DNA from: Kordia sp. SMS9
Lineage (GTDB): Bacteria > Bacteroidota > Bacteroidia > Flavobacteriales > Flavobacteriaceae
Length of the DNA: 64,000 bases
Direction: 5' to 3'
Assembly: GCF_003352465.1 (NCBI RefSeq)
Contig: NZ_CP031153.1
Coordinates: 5,357,501 to 5,421,500, forward strand
Shown here piece after piece: positions 1 to 8,757 of this stretch. The translations under genes and the position numbers were made by a program. Numbering within the stretch: position 1 is the stretch's first letter; each line of letters opens with the position of its first letter. The notes under the pieces were generated by a model that was given only the letters and a program-made list of their open reading frames with translations, did not search any database and was not told where the DNA came from.

Positions 1-385
1 TATTTTTAAAAAACAAGATTACGTTTTCTCCCCTTGATTCAATACAACTTACTTCAAATGACATTTTGAGTTCAATCATCATTCCACTTTTGGGATCACT
101 TATTTCACAGGTTAAATCCTTTACTCTTGAAAAATTAGACCAGTTTACTATGTAATGACTATAGGTTCTTCCCATAAATGAATCTCTCAAGATAGTAAAT
201 CCATCTTGCCTTTTTGGCTCTCCTTTTTTATCATCAATAATGACTAGCTCCTCATTATCTGTATCAATATTTATCGCTTTAGGATTAACTTTTCGGATAA
301 TATTTTCTAGGATATTTAAATTTATAGAAGAAGGATTTTCTTTTATTATAAATTTTTTAGGATTATCATTAAAATTTGTCATCAT
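1..385 (-). CDS. Unknown protein, fifth gene of the TIR/caspase operon (partial)
   Basis: An open minus-strand frame starts at ATG 385-383 (a second ATG follows directly) and stays open to the window edge for about 128 codons, so the C-terminus is missing. The start overlaps the TGA of the 881-residue gene by one base (TGATG), which indicates translational coupling and membership of the same operon. The visible part is hydrophilic with alternating beta-like stretches (for example FTILRDSFMGRTYSHYIVNW) and has no signal peptide or transmembrane segment. I do not recognise the family. Its position suggests it is a component of the same conflict-type system, but that is inference from context only. 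Confidence 0.7.
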   Translation of the reverse strand, partial: MMTNFNDNPKKFIIKENPSSINLNILENIIRKVNPKAINIDTDNEELVIIDDKKGEPKRQDGFTILRDSFMGRTYSHYIVNWSNFSRVKDLTCEISDPKSGMMIELKMSFEVSCIESRGENVILFFKN

Positions 386-3030
386 CAGTTATTTAATAAA
401 TTTATAAATTGAATTAGAGAATCTCGCTCTTTCTTTAATTGTTGTTTTTCGGAAAAATCTTTAATTGCGATAATCTGTTTATTCAAAAAAGAACGATTTC
501 TCTCAAGCCCCGTCTTTATTTTTTTAAGTTGATCTTTTCTTAAAGTGTTCAGTATAATATCTATTAAAAATTGTATTTCTTCTTCAATCGTTGTGTTTGA
601 AATATTCAACTCTTGTATTTTCTTAAGAATTTGATACCAAAAAACAATTAATTCGGTTAACTGATTTTGAATTTTCTTAAAGACATACTCTTTTTCTTCT
701 TCTGATATCAAAAGAATATTTAACATATTACTGACTACTATATTGAGGTATCGTTTACATTTGGAGCGGTCTTGAAAAATCGCTTTGTAAGTATCTGAAT
801 TTAATGGAGTATTATTTTTTTCATATCGTTTATCACTTGTCATTTGCTTTGTTAAAACATCAAAAAGAATTATCACCACATTTTTTTCTAATTTTGTGTA
901 TTCTTGGAAGGATTTGCCATTTTCTGGAAACCAATCCTTAATTTTAGAAAAGTACATGTAAAAATCAGATGATTGCGCTGATAACAAATCACAAAATGCT
1001 GTTATCGCAATTTCGTTCAAATTTTTATTCGAATGTATTAACGATTGTTTGTAATATTCAAATGTGTTGAAAGTTTCGTTTTTAATTTGAAATTTAGTGA
1101 TTACATCAAGTAGTATAAAATGATGATAAATTAATCTTAAACTTTCGGTAAAGAAATCAGAAATCAGCTCATCAGACTCATCTTTTTCATGAATAGTACT
1201 TAATAAATCGACATATAGATATACATTTCTACTCAAATTATTAGACGCTTTATTATGATCATTATTAGTTACATGTAGCTGTTCTAAGAGTGTTTCTTCT
1301 AAATCATATAGTCCACTAAGTATTTCTTCAATTGATACACTTTCTGGAATACCTTCTTCTTTATGAAATAGAAATCTCATAAACTGTAATTCGTCTAGTA
1401 AGTCATCGTGTTGTTGTCTAAATCGAATTGGAGTGATTTTTCTTAATCGTTTAATTTTATCTTCTTCATCTTTAATATTTTTTAAAAGTCGAAGTTCATT
1501 AATCTTATCAATAACGCCTTTTCTATCTGCTTTTATTTTTTTGAACTTTTTCTTAATATAGAGTATTTCTTTCCGTTCATCTTCTAATTGCAATAACCAT
1601 TTTTTTAACAACTCGTCTCCATAGTAATTTTTAAATTGCATTGCTAATTTTGCAATAATAGGGTGCATTTTATAATGCAATTTTAGAGAAGCTTTAGAAG
1701 TAAAAAGATGTTGTTGATCTATTAATAACCTTGCATTTCTTTGAGCAAAAAATGTAAGTTCCTTAAATACAAAAGATTCCCGCTCTGTATTTTCTGCAGA
1801 AGACTTGAAATCAATAAAATACTGATTATCTTTTCGATACGTCTCCAAATTACATTCATCAAGAATTAAATCAGAATCTTCTTCCCATAGATTTAATAGT
1901 GAAATTTTTTCTCCGTTAATTTTGATTTTTTTTCGTTTTTTCAATAGTATATGTAAGTATTCTATAAACATATCAGGAGAAAGTTCTGGGAATAATGTAG
2001 CTATAAAAAGAACATAGCGACTAAGAGGTGCATTTTTGTTTTTTAATGAAGATAAAAAACTAGTTGTGGTTTCTTTTTTTTTATCTCTTATGATTTGATC
2101 AAAGTTTGGAGCTTCAATAATTTTGTCTATATCTTTCAAAAATTCTTTATCATCTTTACTCCAAATATTCTCAACTCTTTTACTTTCCAAAATATAGATT
2201 TGATCTTCTGTAATCTTATGAGTTGCTGCATAAATCTGAAAAGTATCAATGGTATGAAAATCAAAACAAGAACCTTTAAGATAATTTTTATGTTCATGAT
2301 ACGTAATGTAAATTATACATATTGTATTATCTAGTTTGGTAAGAATGTCTTTTTTACCATTTCCGTTTTCTTTTTTCAGAGACCGTAATAATTTGGGAGG
2401 ATTGGTATCTTTAGTATTATAGATAAATAGAAGTAGTTTTTTATTCTCTTTTTGTAATATTATCTTTTTACAATCTTCAATTAAATCTTTAATATCTGAT
2501 CGGTCGTACTCATCAAAAGAAACTTCGTATTTCAGATATTGTTTAAAGTTATCATCTTGTGCAATGGTTTGTTTTAAACTATTTGTTATTCCATCATGCG
2601 CACAGTTAATGATTAAAAGGTTTTCTTTAAGTAGAAGGTCCACATATTTTGCACTTGCCTCTTCAACATTGAATTTAATTTTTTCTTTGTCAATTAAATC
2701 AAAAAGTACTGGCAATCCATACCTATTCTTTTCCTCTCCATAAGATATATTTACTGTATCTGCTTTTTCTATCTTAGGACTTTTTTTATAGTGATAAGAA
2801 TTCTTGGTATCTAATTGTTTATCTTCTTTTGTGCTGGTTGTATCTTCTTGTATAGAAGTTTCCTCTTCTATCTTTTCTTCTGTTGCGGTTGCAAGATTTC
2901 TTTTAACTTCTTTATCATTGGACTGAATCCCCATTTTAGGATTTTCCAATTCAGTTTCCACAATACTTTCGCTATCTTTTTTAAATACCTCTCCATTTTC
3001 TTCTATAAAATTTTCGTTATCTTCTTCCAT
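385..3030 (-). CDS. 881-residue hub protein with degenerate P-loop-like segment
   Basis: This is a large cytoplasmic protein with no signal peptide. Residues 1-85 are acidic and low complexity, probably disordered. A short beta motif (ADTVNISYG, about 90-98) follows. Residues 136-160 form a hydrophobic strand followed by NCAHDGITNS where a Walker A GxxxxGK[ST] would be expected, and residues 199-209 (LLLFIYNTKD) look like a Walker B strand; no intact GK[ST] is present. The rest is helical and very Lys/Glu-rich, with likely coiled coil around 490-580 and at the C-terminus. The layout suggests an inactive STAND/AAA-like NTPase core with a helical sensor region, as described for some bacterial conflict systems, but I cannot name the family. 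It lies 3 bases after the TIR gene and overlaps the next gene by one base, so it is probably the hub or sensor that controls the TIR and caspase effectors. Confidence 0.75.
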   Translation of the reverse strand: MEEDNENFIEENGEVFKKDSESIVETELENPKMGIQSNDKEVKRNLATATEEKIEEETSIQEDTTSTKEDKQLDTKNSYHYKKSPKIEKADTVNISYGEEKNRYGLPVLFDLIDKEKIKFNVEEASAKYVDLLLKENLLIINCAHDGITNSLKQTIAQDDNFKQYLKYEVSFDEYDRSDIKDLIEDCKKIILQKENKKLLLFIYNTKDTNPPKLLRSLKKENGNGKKDILTKLDNTICIIYITYHEHKNYLKGSCFDFHTIDTFQIYAATHKITEDQIYILESKRVENIWSKDDKEFLKDIDKIIEAPNFDQIIRDKKKETTTSFLSSLKNKNAPLSRYVLFIATLFPELSPDMFIEYLHILLKKRKKIKINGEKISLLNLWEEDSDLILDECNLETYRKDNQYFIDFKSSAENTERESFVFKELTFFAQRNARLLIDQQHLFTSKASLKLHYKMHPIIAKLAMQFKNYYGDELLKKWLLQLEDERKEILYIKKKFKKIKADRKGVIDKINELRLLKNIKDEEDKIKRLRKITPIRFRQQHDDLLDELQFMRFLFHKEEGIPESVSIEEILSGLYDLEETLLEQLHVTNNDHNKASNNLSRNVYLYVDLLSTIHEKDESDELISDFFTESLRLIYHHFILLDVITKFQIKNETFNTFEYYKQSLIHSNKNLNEIAITAFCDLLSAQSSDFYMYFSKIKDWFPENGKSFQEYTKLEKNVVIILFDVLTKQMTSDKRYEKNNTPLNSDTYKAIFQDRSKCKRYLNIVVSNMLNILLISEEEKEYVFKKIQNQLTELIVFWYQILKKIQELNISNTTIEEEIQFLIDIILNTLRKDQLKKIKTGLERNRSFLNKQIIAIKDFSEKQQLKKERDSLIQFINLLNN

Positions 3031-3033
3031 GAC

Positions 3034-3597
3034 TTAATAATTAATATTAATTGTTCCTCCATCAGTTATGATAGGACTTTTATCAAATGAAGAATTATTA
3101 ATAACTACCTTCTCTGACTGTTCTTTGTTTTTTTCTAAAAGTTCCTTATCTATTTTTTCTTCCCAACTCCCTACTAACTCTTGAATTAAAATTGCTAATT
3201 CTTCGGGATTGTAATTCCATTTAAACGTAGTAATACCTTCTAATTCTTCGTGTACTTCTTCAGTTGCAGTTCCGTCTACAATAATTGGTATGAGATACAC
3301 GGATTTCTCCATCAGATATCTAGGCATAAATGCATTAATTTCAGTTTGAACTAATGCGTTATTTTTATTTACATAGTCTTTAGAAACTATTAATATGACA
3401 TATTTAGATTTGTGTCTGTAAATTTCCTTCAATTCACCTTTAAGATTTCTACCAATCATTTCAGCTTGTTTATTTGGATAGTAATAAGCTTTAGACTCAG
3501 GCATTCTTAACTTTAATGCCAAGTATATACATAATGCTATGTTTCTATCTGCTCTAGCAAAAGAAATTGCGACGTCGTGTTTGTAGTTTTCTTCCAT
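3034..3597 (-). CDS. TIR-domain effector protein
   Basis: Residues 7-135 form a TIR domain: a first strand with the HDVAISFARADR signature, a central strand SKYVILIVSKDYV (65-76), and a helix TEINAF in which Glu86 is the likely NADase catalytic glutamate by analogy with other bacterial TIRs. After a charged linker (145-163) the protein ends in a short beta-prone tail (SPIITDGGTININY, 174-187) resembling motifs in two neighbouring proteins. TIR domains in such operons usually act as NAD+-consuming or signalling effectors; catalysis here is inferred. The gene starts 2 bases after the caspase stop and ends 3 bases before the 881-residue gene, consistent with one polycistron. Confidence 0.85.
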   Translation of the reverse strand: MEENYKHDVAISFARADRNIALCIYLALKLRMPESKAYYYPNKQAEMIGRNLKGELKEIYRHKSKYVILIVSKDYVNKNNALVQTEINAFMPRYLMEKSVYLIPIIVDGTATEEVHEELEGITTFKWNYNPEELAILIQELVGSWEEKIDKELLEKNKEQSEKVVINNSSFDKSPIITDGGTININY

Positions 3598-3599
3598 AA

Positions 3600-4559
3600 T
3601 TAAATAGTATTTTTCGCCACCAAATTCCAGTAGTGCTGCCCCAATACGGTAAGCTTACACGATTTTGATTCCATTGCTGCATCATACATATGCGCAGCAT
3701 TAACAGGAATGACTAAGTTGACTCGGTTATAGCGTTGTAATACATGAAATTTTTCTGAGCGCTCAGGGATTCTATCTTCGGAGGTATGCTCATAGGTAGA
3801 ATCTAACTCAAATTCAAAAGTCTTTTCTTCAAAAAGCTCTGTAATTCTTTTCAAGTCTTCTAAAGAAATTGCTGGATTGACCGACTTTAAGCTAATAAAA
3901 GATTTTACATTTGTTTTAAATATAGGGCGCTGTTCCCATTCACCTAAAGATTGATCAATGTGTGCATAAACACTTCCTGGTGTTATTTGACCTAATAAAT
4001 TTGCAGCCCCACCATTTAGTGCATCTACCAACAGTGTTGTAAATACACCTTTTCCATCTACTTCAACAGAAAATTGTTTTTCTGTTGAAGCAGTTAAAAT
4101 CGTTATTCCCTCCGCTAAAATTGATTTATTTCCCAAATCTATGGATGAACCTGCATTTCCCGAATGACAGCAATCCAGAATGATAATTTTATTTTTTGCT
4201 GGTGAGGAATTTGCTAGTTTTAGTATTTCATCTAGTGAAATCCCGTCATTTCCATGTTTACAATTTGATGTAAGAATAAAAGATCCTAAAGTATCTAAAT
4301 GACCGTGACCTGCAAAGTAAAAAAGTACAGTATGATGATTCTCATCTCTAAAAAGAGCTTCTACTTGACTTCGTAATTCTTCTCTAGCTACAGAAGTATC
4401 TTCTCCTGAAGAGGTTATTAGTTTTATCCCAAAATTGCGTGTTCCGTCGCCATTTCGTTCTAAAGCAGATTTTACTTCATAAGCGTCATTTACAGCGCCA
4501 TTTAAATTTTTATACTCCTGATAATAATCAATTCCTACAACTAGTGCTTTTTTTGGCAT
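3600..4559 (-). CDS. Caspase-like (peptidase C14 / metacaspase-type) protease
   Basis: The N-terminal 230 residues are a caspase-fold domain: ALVVGIDYYQ opening strand, catalytic His85 in FYFAGHGH, and catalytic Cys131 in ILDCCHSG. The C-terminal 75 residues (LQRYNRVNLVIPVN...MYDAAMESKSCKLTVLGQHYW) form a conserved tail seen in a family of bacterial caspases, probably for partner binding. Both catalytic residues are present, so the enzyme is predicted active, probably with Arg/Lys preference as in other prokaryotic caspases (family knowledge). It is the second gene of the operon, 20 bases after the beta-rich protein and 2 before the TIR gene. Likely role: a proteolytic effector triggered during infection or stress, perhaps cleaving a partner encoded alongside. 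Confidence 0.88.
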   Translation of the reverse strand: MPKKALVVGIDYYQEYKNLNGAVNDAYEVKSALERNGDGTRNFGIKLITSSGEDTSVAREELRSQVEALFRDENHHTVLFYFAGHGHLDTLGSFILTSNCKHGNDGISLDEILKLANSSPAKNKIIILDCCHSGNAGSSIDLGNKSILAEGITILTASTEKQFSVEVDGKGVFTTLLVDALNGGAANLLGQITPGSVYAHIDQSLGEWEQRPIFKTNVKSFISLKSVNPAISLEDLKRITELFEEKTFEFELDSTYEHTSEDRIPERSEKFHVLQRYNRVNLVIPVNAAHMYDAAMESKSCKLTVLGQHYWNLVAKNTI

Positions 4560-4579
4560 GATATTTATTTTTTGGTTGG

Positions 4580-5362
4580 TTAATCTTCTAAAACTTCTTC
4601 TATAGTTACTTTTTTAATATGTATTTTAAATCCTTCTTTTTTGGAAGCATTACGATATGATTCAACTCCAAACACTTCCTTTTCAAACTTTACAACATCC
4701 ATAAAAACTGTCACATCATCAGACCAATTTTTCATAAAAACATCTCCTTTCTGATTTTTTAAATTAACAGTTGCATTGTTCGTTATATTTACATTTCCTG
4801 AATTAATTCCTTGAATATCACCTTCAATAACAATTCCTGAAGATTTGGATCGAGATTGAAGTATGAGTGCTTTTTTTGCTATAGTTACAGAAGTCACCAA
4901 ATAGGTGTCATACCACAACATTTTTTTCCCTCTTACGTTGATCTCTTTTTCTAATGCTAATAAGTCATTGAGTTCTTTTTTGTCACAATCGATCGCTAAA
5001 AAATAGATTGCTCCTTCAGATGAAAACTCTATACTTAGTGCGCTTTTAGCATTTGGAAGATTACCTGTTCCCAAACTCAAATTTGTTTCAATATCACTTT
5101 TAAACTCAATTGCATTTTTACTTGTAAAACGGTATGTATCAGGAGAATTGGAAAACTGAGGCTCATCATATTGTATTCCTATTTTTTTAAGGGAAGTGAT
5201 TTTTTGGAAAGTTCCTAATGGTTTCGACTTTCCAAATAGCGACTTTCCAAATGGAAATCTTATAATATCTCCGACTTCTATATGTTCCCCTGGAAAGTAA
5301 ACAGCTATTTTCCCTAGTTCTTTTGCTATTTCCTTGGAGTATTGTATTTGTAGTTTTGACAT
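4580..5362 (-). CDS. Unrecognised beta-rich protein, first gene of the TIR/caspase operon
   Basis: This 260-residue protein lacks a signal peptide or transmembrane helix. Residues 1-170 alternate strands and short helices (IAVYFPGEHIEVGDIIRF near 19-36, ALSIEFSSEGAIYFLAIDC near 108-126), consistent with a compact alpha/beta fold. Residues 176-201 are an Asn/Gly-rich beta stretch (SGIVIEGDIQGINSGNVNI and following) like a repeat or amyloid-type signalling motif. The last 55 residues return to an alpha/beta pattern. I do not know the family. Because it precedes a caspase by 20 bases it could be the protease substrate, an adaptor, or a pore-forming effector similar in logic to bacterial gasdermins; none of these is shown by sequence. 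Start chosen at ATG 5362, the first in-frame start. Confidence 0.75.
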   Translation of the reverse strand: MSKLQIQYSKEIAKELGKIAVYFPGEHIEVGDIIRFPFGKSLFGKSKPLGTFQKITSLKKIGIQYDEPQFSNSPDTYRFTSKNAIEFKSDIETNLSLGTGNLPNAKSALSIEFSSEGAIYFLAIDCDKKELNDLLALEKEINVRGKKMLWYDTYLVTSVTIAKKALILQSRSKSSGIVIEGDIQGINSGNVNITNNATVNLKNQKGDVFMKNWSDDVTVFMDVVKFEKEVFGVESYRNASKKEGFKIHIKKVTIEEVLED

Positions 5363-5501
5363 TTTCTAATTTTTAGTATTACTACAAATATTTAATTCTA
5401 TACGACCAATTACTACAATATTTATAGTGATAATCATATCATAAGAAATAGGGATAATTACTTATGAACGTTTTTGCACTTTTGTATAAAAATTAAACAT
5501 A

Positions 5502-6035
5502 ATGAGACACAAAGTATTTATTAGTTATCATCACGAAAATGATGTTAAGTATCGAAAAAAATATGAGAATTTTTTTAATGATAAATTTGACATTCTCGAT
5601 TCACTCTCCGTAAAACCCGATGAATTTTCCAATATAAGTACAGAAGAATTTAGAAAACAAATTAGAGAGCAACACTTGAAAGAATCTACTGTGACAGTTG
5701 TTTTAATAGGTATTGACACCTGGCGAAGAAAACATGTAGATTATGAAATATACAATTCATTAAAGAAGACCAAAAATAGTGACAGATCTGGTGTATTAGG
5801 TATTATTTTACCTTCATACGATACGTATAGTAAAAACTCTTATAATGAAAAAACGATCCCAAAACGCTTGGCGCAAAATATTGCTAATGGATATGCAAAC
5901 ATTCACTTTTGGCATGGAAATCCACAAATAAATCAAGAATGGATTCACGAAGCTTTTAAAAAACGTAAAACAATAATTCCTAATAACGCTATGAAACTAA
6001 TGAAAAACAATTGGAAAGGGAATCAATGGCAATGA
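5502..6035 (+). CDS. TIR-like (DUF1863 / ThsB-type) domain protein
   Basis: The 177-residue protein begins with HKVFISYHHENDVKYRK, the opening strand and box typical of the MTH538 TIR-like family that includes ThsB of Thoeris. A central strand TVTVVLIGIDTW (67-79) is followed by a conserved aromatic/acidic segment HVDYEI. The C-terminus is basic. In Thoeris, ThsB senses phage and makes a cyclic-ADPR-type signal for ThsA; no ThsA-like SIR2/SLOG gene is next to this one. It is divergent from the caspase/TIR operon, sharing a 139-base intergenic region, and converges with the response regulator gene, stop to stop, with 5 bases between. It may be a second sensor or effector of the neighbouring system, or an independent orphan. 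Confidence 0.8.
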   Translation: MRHKVFISYHHENDVKYRKKYENFFNDKFDILDSLSVKPDEFSNISTEEFRKQIREQHLKESTVTVVLIGIDTWRRKHVDYEIYNSLKKTKNSDRSGVLGIILPSYDTYSKNSYNEKTIPKRLAQNIANGYANIHFWHGNPQINQEWIHEAFKKRKTIIPNNAMKLMKNNWKGNQWQ

Positions 6036-6040
6036 TGATA

Positions 6041-6667
6041 TCAATAATAACCGTTGTCTCTGGCATAAATAATGAGTTCCTTCGAGTTTTTAACACCTGT
6101 TTTTTCAATAAGATTTTTACGATGTGAGTTAATCGTAGATTCCGCTCTACTTACTTTTTTCGCAATTTCGGGAGTTGACAAACCACTTGCAATGTATTTT
6201 AAAATTTCTTTTTCACGCTTCGTCAAGCTTACTTCTCCTTGAATATTAGTTGACCTCATACTAGTAATCAAAGCATTTTTAATATCTTCACCTATATATT
6301 CGCCTGTTTCATATACTGAATGAATGGCGGTAACAAGTTCTTCTTTTCCCTTGTTTTTTAGAATATATCCGTGTGCGCCAACTTCTAAAACTCTTCTTAT
6401 AAATTTCACATCTTTATACATAGTTAGTATTAGTACTTTTACATCTGAAAAATGACTACGAATGTATCTTGTCAATTCAATTCCGTCCATTTCAGGCATA
6501 TTGATGTCTAATACCGCTACGTCTATTTTATTATTTTGAAGTAGTGGAATCACATCTTTTCCGTTATTAGCTTCCCCAACTACTGTTATTCCTTCGTTTT
6601 CTTTTATAAGCGATATTAGCCCTTCTACGACGATTTCATGATCGTCTACAATTATTATTTTTATCAT
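6041..6667 (-). CDS. NarL/FixJ-type response regulator (receiver + LuxR HTH)
   Basis: Residues 1-120 are a receiver domain with acidic pocket Asp8/Asp9, phosphoacceptor Asp54 (AVLDINMPEMDG) and the conserved lysine in YILKNK. Residues 145-208 are a LuxR-type helix-turn-helix (LTKREKEILKYIASGLSTPEIA...STINSHRKNL). Length (208) is normal. The start lies 2 bases after the stop of the TPR histidine kinase, so the two form a cognate pair in one operon. It is a transcription factor; its targets cannot be read from the window. Confidence 0.95.
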   Translation of the reverse strand: MIKIIIVDDHEIVVEGLISLIKENEGITVVGEANNGKDVIPLLQNNKIDVAVLDINMPEMDGIELTRYIRSHFSDVKVLILTMYKDVKFIRRVLEVGAHGYILKNKGKEELVTAIHSVYETGEYIGEDIKNALITSMRSTNIQGEVSLTKREKEILKYIASGLSTPEIAKKVSRAESTINSHRKNLIEKTGVKNSKELIIYARDNGYY

Positions 6668-6669
6668 AT

Positions 6670-8757
6670 CTATATTTCTTTTATCGGAATATCTATGGAG
6701 ATACTTGTTCCTTTATCAATCATAGAATCTATTTGTAACTCACCACCTAATGCATCAACTCTAGAAGTAACATTTGTTAATCCTATTCCCCAGTTTTTCT
6801 TATCATTAATGTCAAAACCAATACCATCATCCTCTACAGAAACATTCAAATTATTTTCGTTACTAATCAATTGAATGGTTATGCTTGTTGCTTTCGCATA
6901 CTTTAATATATTACTAATTAGCTCTTGAATAATTCTGTATATAGCAATCTCAATAGTATTGTCTAATCTATCATAGAGTCCATGCGAGATGAACTCAACT
7001 TCGATACGATTGCTTTCTTCTAGGGTTTCTTTTAAATCTTCAATTGCAGCTACTAGTCCAAATTTTATAAGCACGCCTGAAGCCATGTCATGAGATATTT
7101 TCCGAACCTCATCACAAGCATTGTCTAATAATTCATTGGCTTTATCGTATTGTTTTTTGTTAGATACTTTTAGTTCTTCAATATTTTCTTCTACAGACAT
7201 GAAATGAACTTTAACCATCGATAAAATACTGCCCAATCTATCGTGTAAATCTCTTGCAATACGTTGTCGTTCTCCTTCCTGACCTTCAATCATTGCATTG
7301 ATTGATTTTAATTCTTGATTTTTTAGAAGTTTTTCTACCTTTTGTTGCTCTATTATAGCTAAATCGGCTTTTCTTTTTTGTTTATTTCCTCTTACAAAAG
7401 CTATTAGTAATAATGCGAATAAAAAAAGTCCTAGTAATAACCCATAGTTTTTTAAATTAGCAGTGTGTAAATCTTTAACAGCAATCAATTTATCTTTTGC
7501 TAATATGCGTAAATCCATTTGCTCTTCTTCAAAATTTGCATTAGTAACTATTGCTTGCTTTGATGCCAAATACAGACTATCTTTTACATCTATATATTGA
7601 TTTTTGTAATACAAAGCACTATCTAGTAGTTTTAGTTGTAAGTAACTAAACGATAAATTATTATATAACTCAACGACATTTTCTCTTCTATTAGAAGACT
7701 TAGCGTACTTTAAAGCTCTAATATAATATCGAATTGCTTCTTGATAGCGTCCTTGTTTAAATTTTACATTTCCAATATTGCAATAAATCTCTGTATTATA
7801 TCTTGTTGTATTTGTATTTTTGGAGAGGGACAAGCTCTTCTTGTAATAATCAAGTGTTTTGTCCAACGAATCTTTTTTATAATAGATGGAGCCTATATTA
7901 CTGTATATATCAATATTTTTATATTCTAAATTTAACTTTTGATTAATTGCAATTGCTTTTTCATAATAATTAAGTGCTATAGAATCTTTATGGATTCTAA
8001 AATTTGCCGTTCCGATATTGGTATATACATCTGATAATTCATAAATATCATTAAACTTTTCTAGTACCTCTCTACTTTTATTTAAATACTCTATTGCGCT
8101 CAAAGGTTCTTCAATTTCTACAAACAAGGCTCCAAGATTAGAGTATAAATATGCTACCTGCCTTTCGTCACCAAGTTCTTCCCGTATCTTTAGTGCAGTT
8201 AGATAATAATTAACAGCACTATCATAGCTGCCCATTTTTTTATACAAAACACCTATATTATTACTAATCTTGGCAATCTGTTTATTTTTATTTAGAGCTT
8301 TAAAAGCTTTCAGCGCTTTATTATAGTATTTAATTGCTTCATTCAATTTCCCTTGTGATGAATATACTCTTCCTAACTGATTACTAGCTCTGCCAATTCC
8401 ATATTCATGTTCTGCCTTTTCCTCTAGTATCAACGCATCTTCAAAAGCTATTTTTGCTGCTTCTAACTCGTTCAGTTGTATATATGCAGTTCCTATCCGC
8501 ACTAAACTTACTGGTAAGCTATCTTTAAAGGCTATGGTTTTAATTAACTTCTCTGCTTCTTTGGCATAGTCTAATGCGCGCTGTGCATCAATTTTAGTAA
8601 ATTCCCAAGCTAAGTCGTTTAACAAATTAATTTTTAAAGTATCGTTTTTGATATTTTGTAAATCTGTTAATAAATTATTTATTACTTTATTTTGTCCTAC
8701 ACTTATTTTGACAAATAAAACAACAAACATAAAGAAGAAATTTGTTTTTTTCAACAT
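6670..8757 (-). CDS. TPR-repeat sensor histidine kinase (HisKA_3)
   Basis: A signal peptide or membrane anchor (MLKKTNFFFMFVVLFVKISVGQ) leads into a periplasmic array of about nine tetratricopeptide repeats (roughly residues 60-390), each with the SxxYxNIGxxYxxxGxxxxAxxYYxxAL pattern. A transmembrane helix (about 430-450) follows, then a coiled coil, a HisKA_3 box with phosphoacceptor His in RIARDLHDRLGS (near residue 505), and an HATPase_c domain with ELISNILKYAKA (N box), DDGIGFD and GIGLTNVTSRV. I prefer ATG 8757 because it puts a clean signal peptide at the N-terminus; an in-frame ATG at 8781 adds 8 residues. It phosphorylates the adjacent LuxR-type regulator. This TPR-kinase type is common in Flavobacteriia; the ligand is unknown. 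Confidence 0.92.
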   Translation of the reverse strand: MLKKTNFFFMFVVLFVKISVGQNKVINNLLTDLQNIKNDTLKINLLNDLAWEFTKIDAQRALDYAKEAEKLIKTIAFKDSLPVSLVRIGTAYIQLNELEAAKIAFEDALILEEKAEHEYGIGRASNQLGRVYSSQGKLNEAIKYYNKALKAFKALNKNKQIAKISNNIGVLYKKMGSYDSAVNYYLTALKIREELGDERQVAYLYSNLGALFVEIEEPLSAIEYLNKSREVLEKFNDIYELSDVYTNIGTANFRIHKDSIALNYYEKAIAINQKLNLEYKNIDIYSNIGSIYYKKDSLDKTLDYYKKSLSLSKNTNTTRYNTEIYCNIGNVKFKQGRYQEAIRYYIRALKYAKSSNRRENVVELYNNLSFSYLQLKLLDSALYYKNQYIDVKDSLYLASKQAIVTNANFEEEQMDLRILAKDKLIAVKDLHTANLKNYGLLLGLFLFALLLIAFVRGNKQKRKADLAIIEQQKVEKLLKNQELKSINAMIEGQEGERQRIARDLHDRLGSILSMVKVHFMSVEENIEELKVSNKKQYDKANELLDNACDEVRKISHDMASGVLIKFGLVAAIEDLKETLEESNRIEVEFISHGLYDRLDNTIEIAIYRIIQELISNILKYAKATSITIQLISNENNLNVSVEDDGIGFDINDKKNWGIGLTNVTSRVDALGGELQIDSMIDKGTSISIDIPIKEI

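Noticed and set aside
2095..3090. Plus-strand Phe/Ile-rich ORFs opposite the 881-residue gene
   Set aside because: These are mirror images of Lys/Glu-rich coding sequence, which always gives Phe/Leu/Ile-rich antisense frames.
1..6035. Assignment of the island as Thoeris or as a gasdermin system
   Set aside because: No ThsA homologue is present, and no sequence match to bacterial gasdermins can be claimed by eye.
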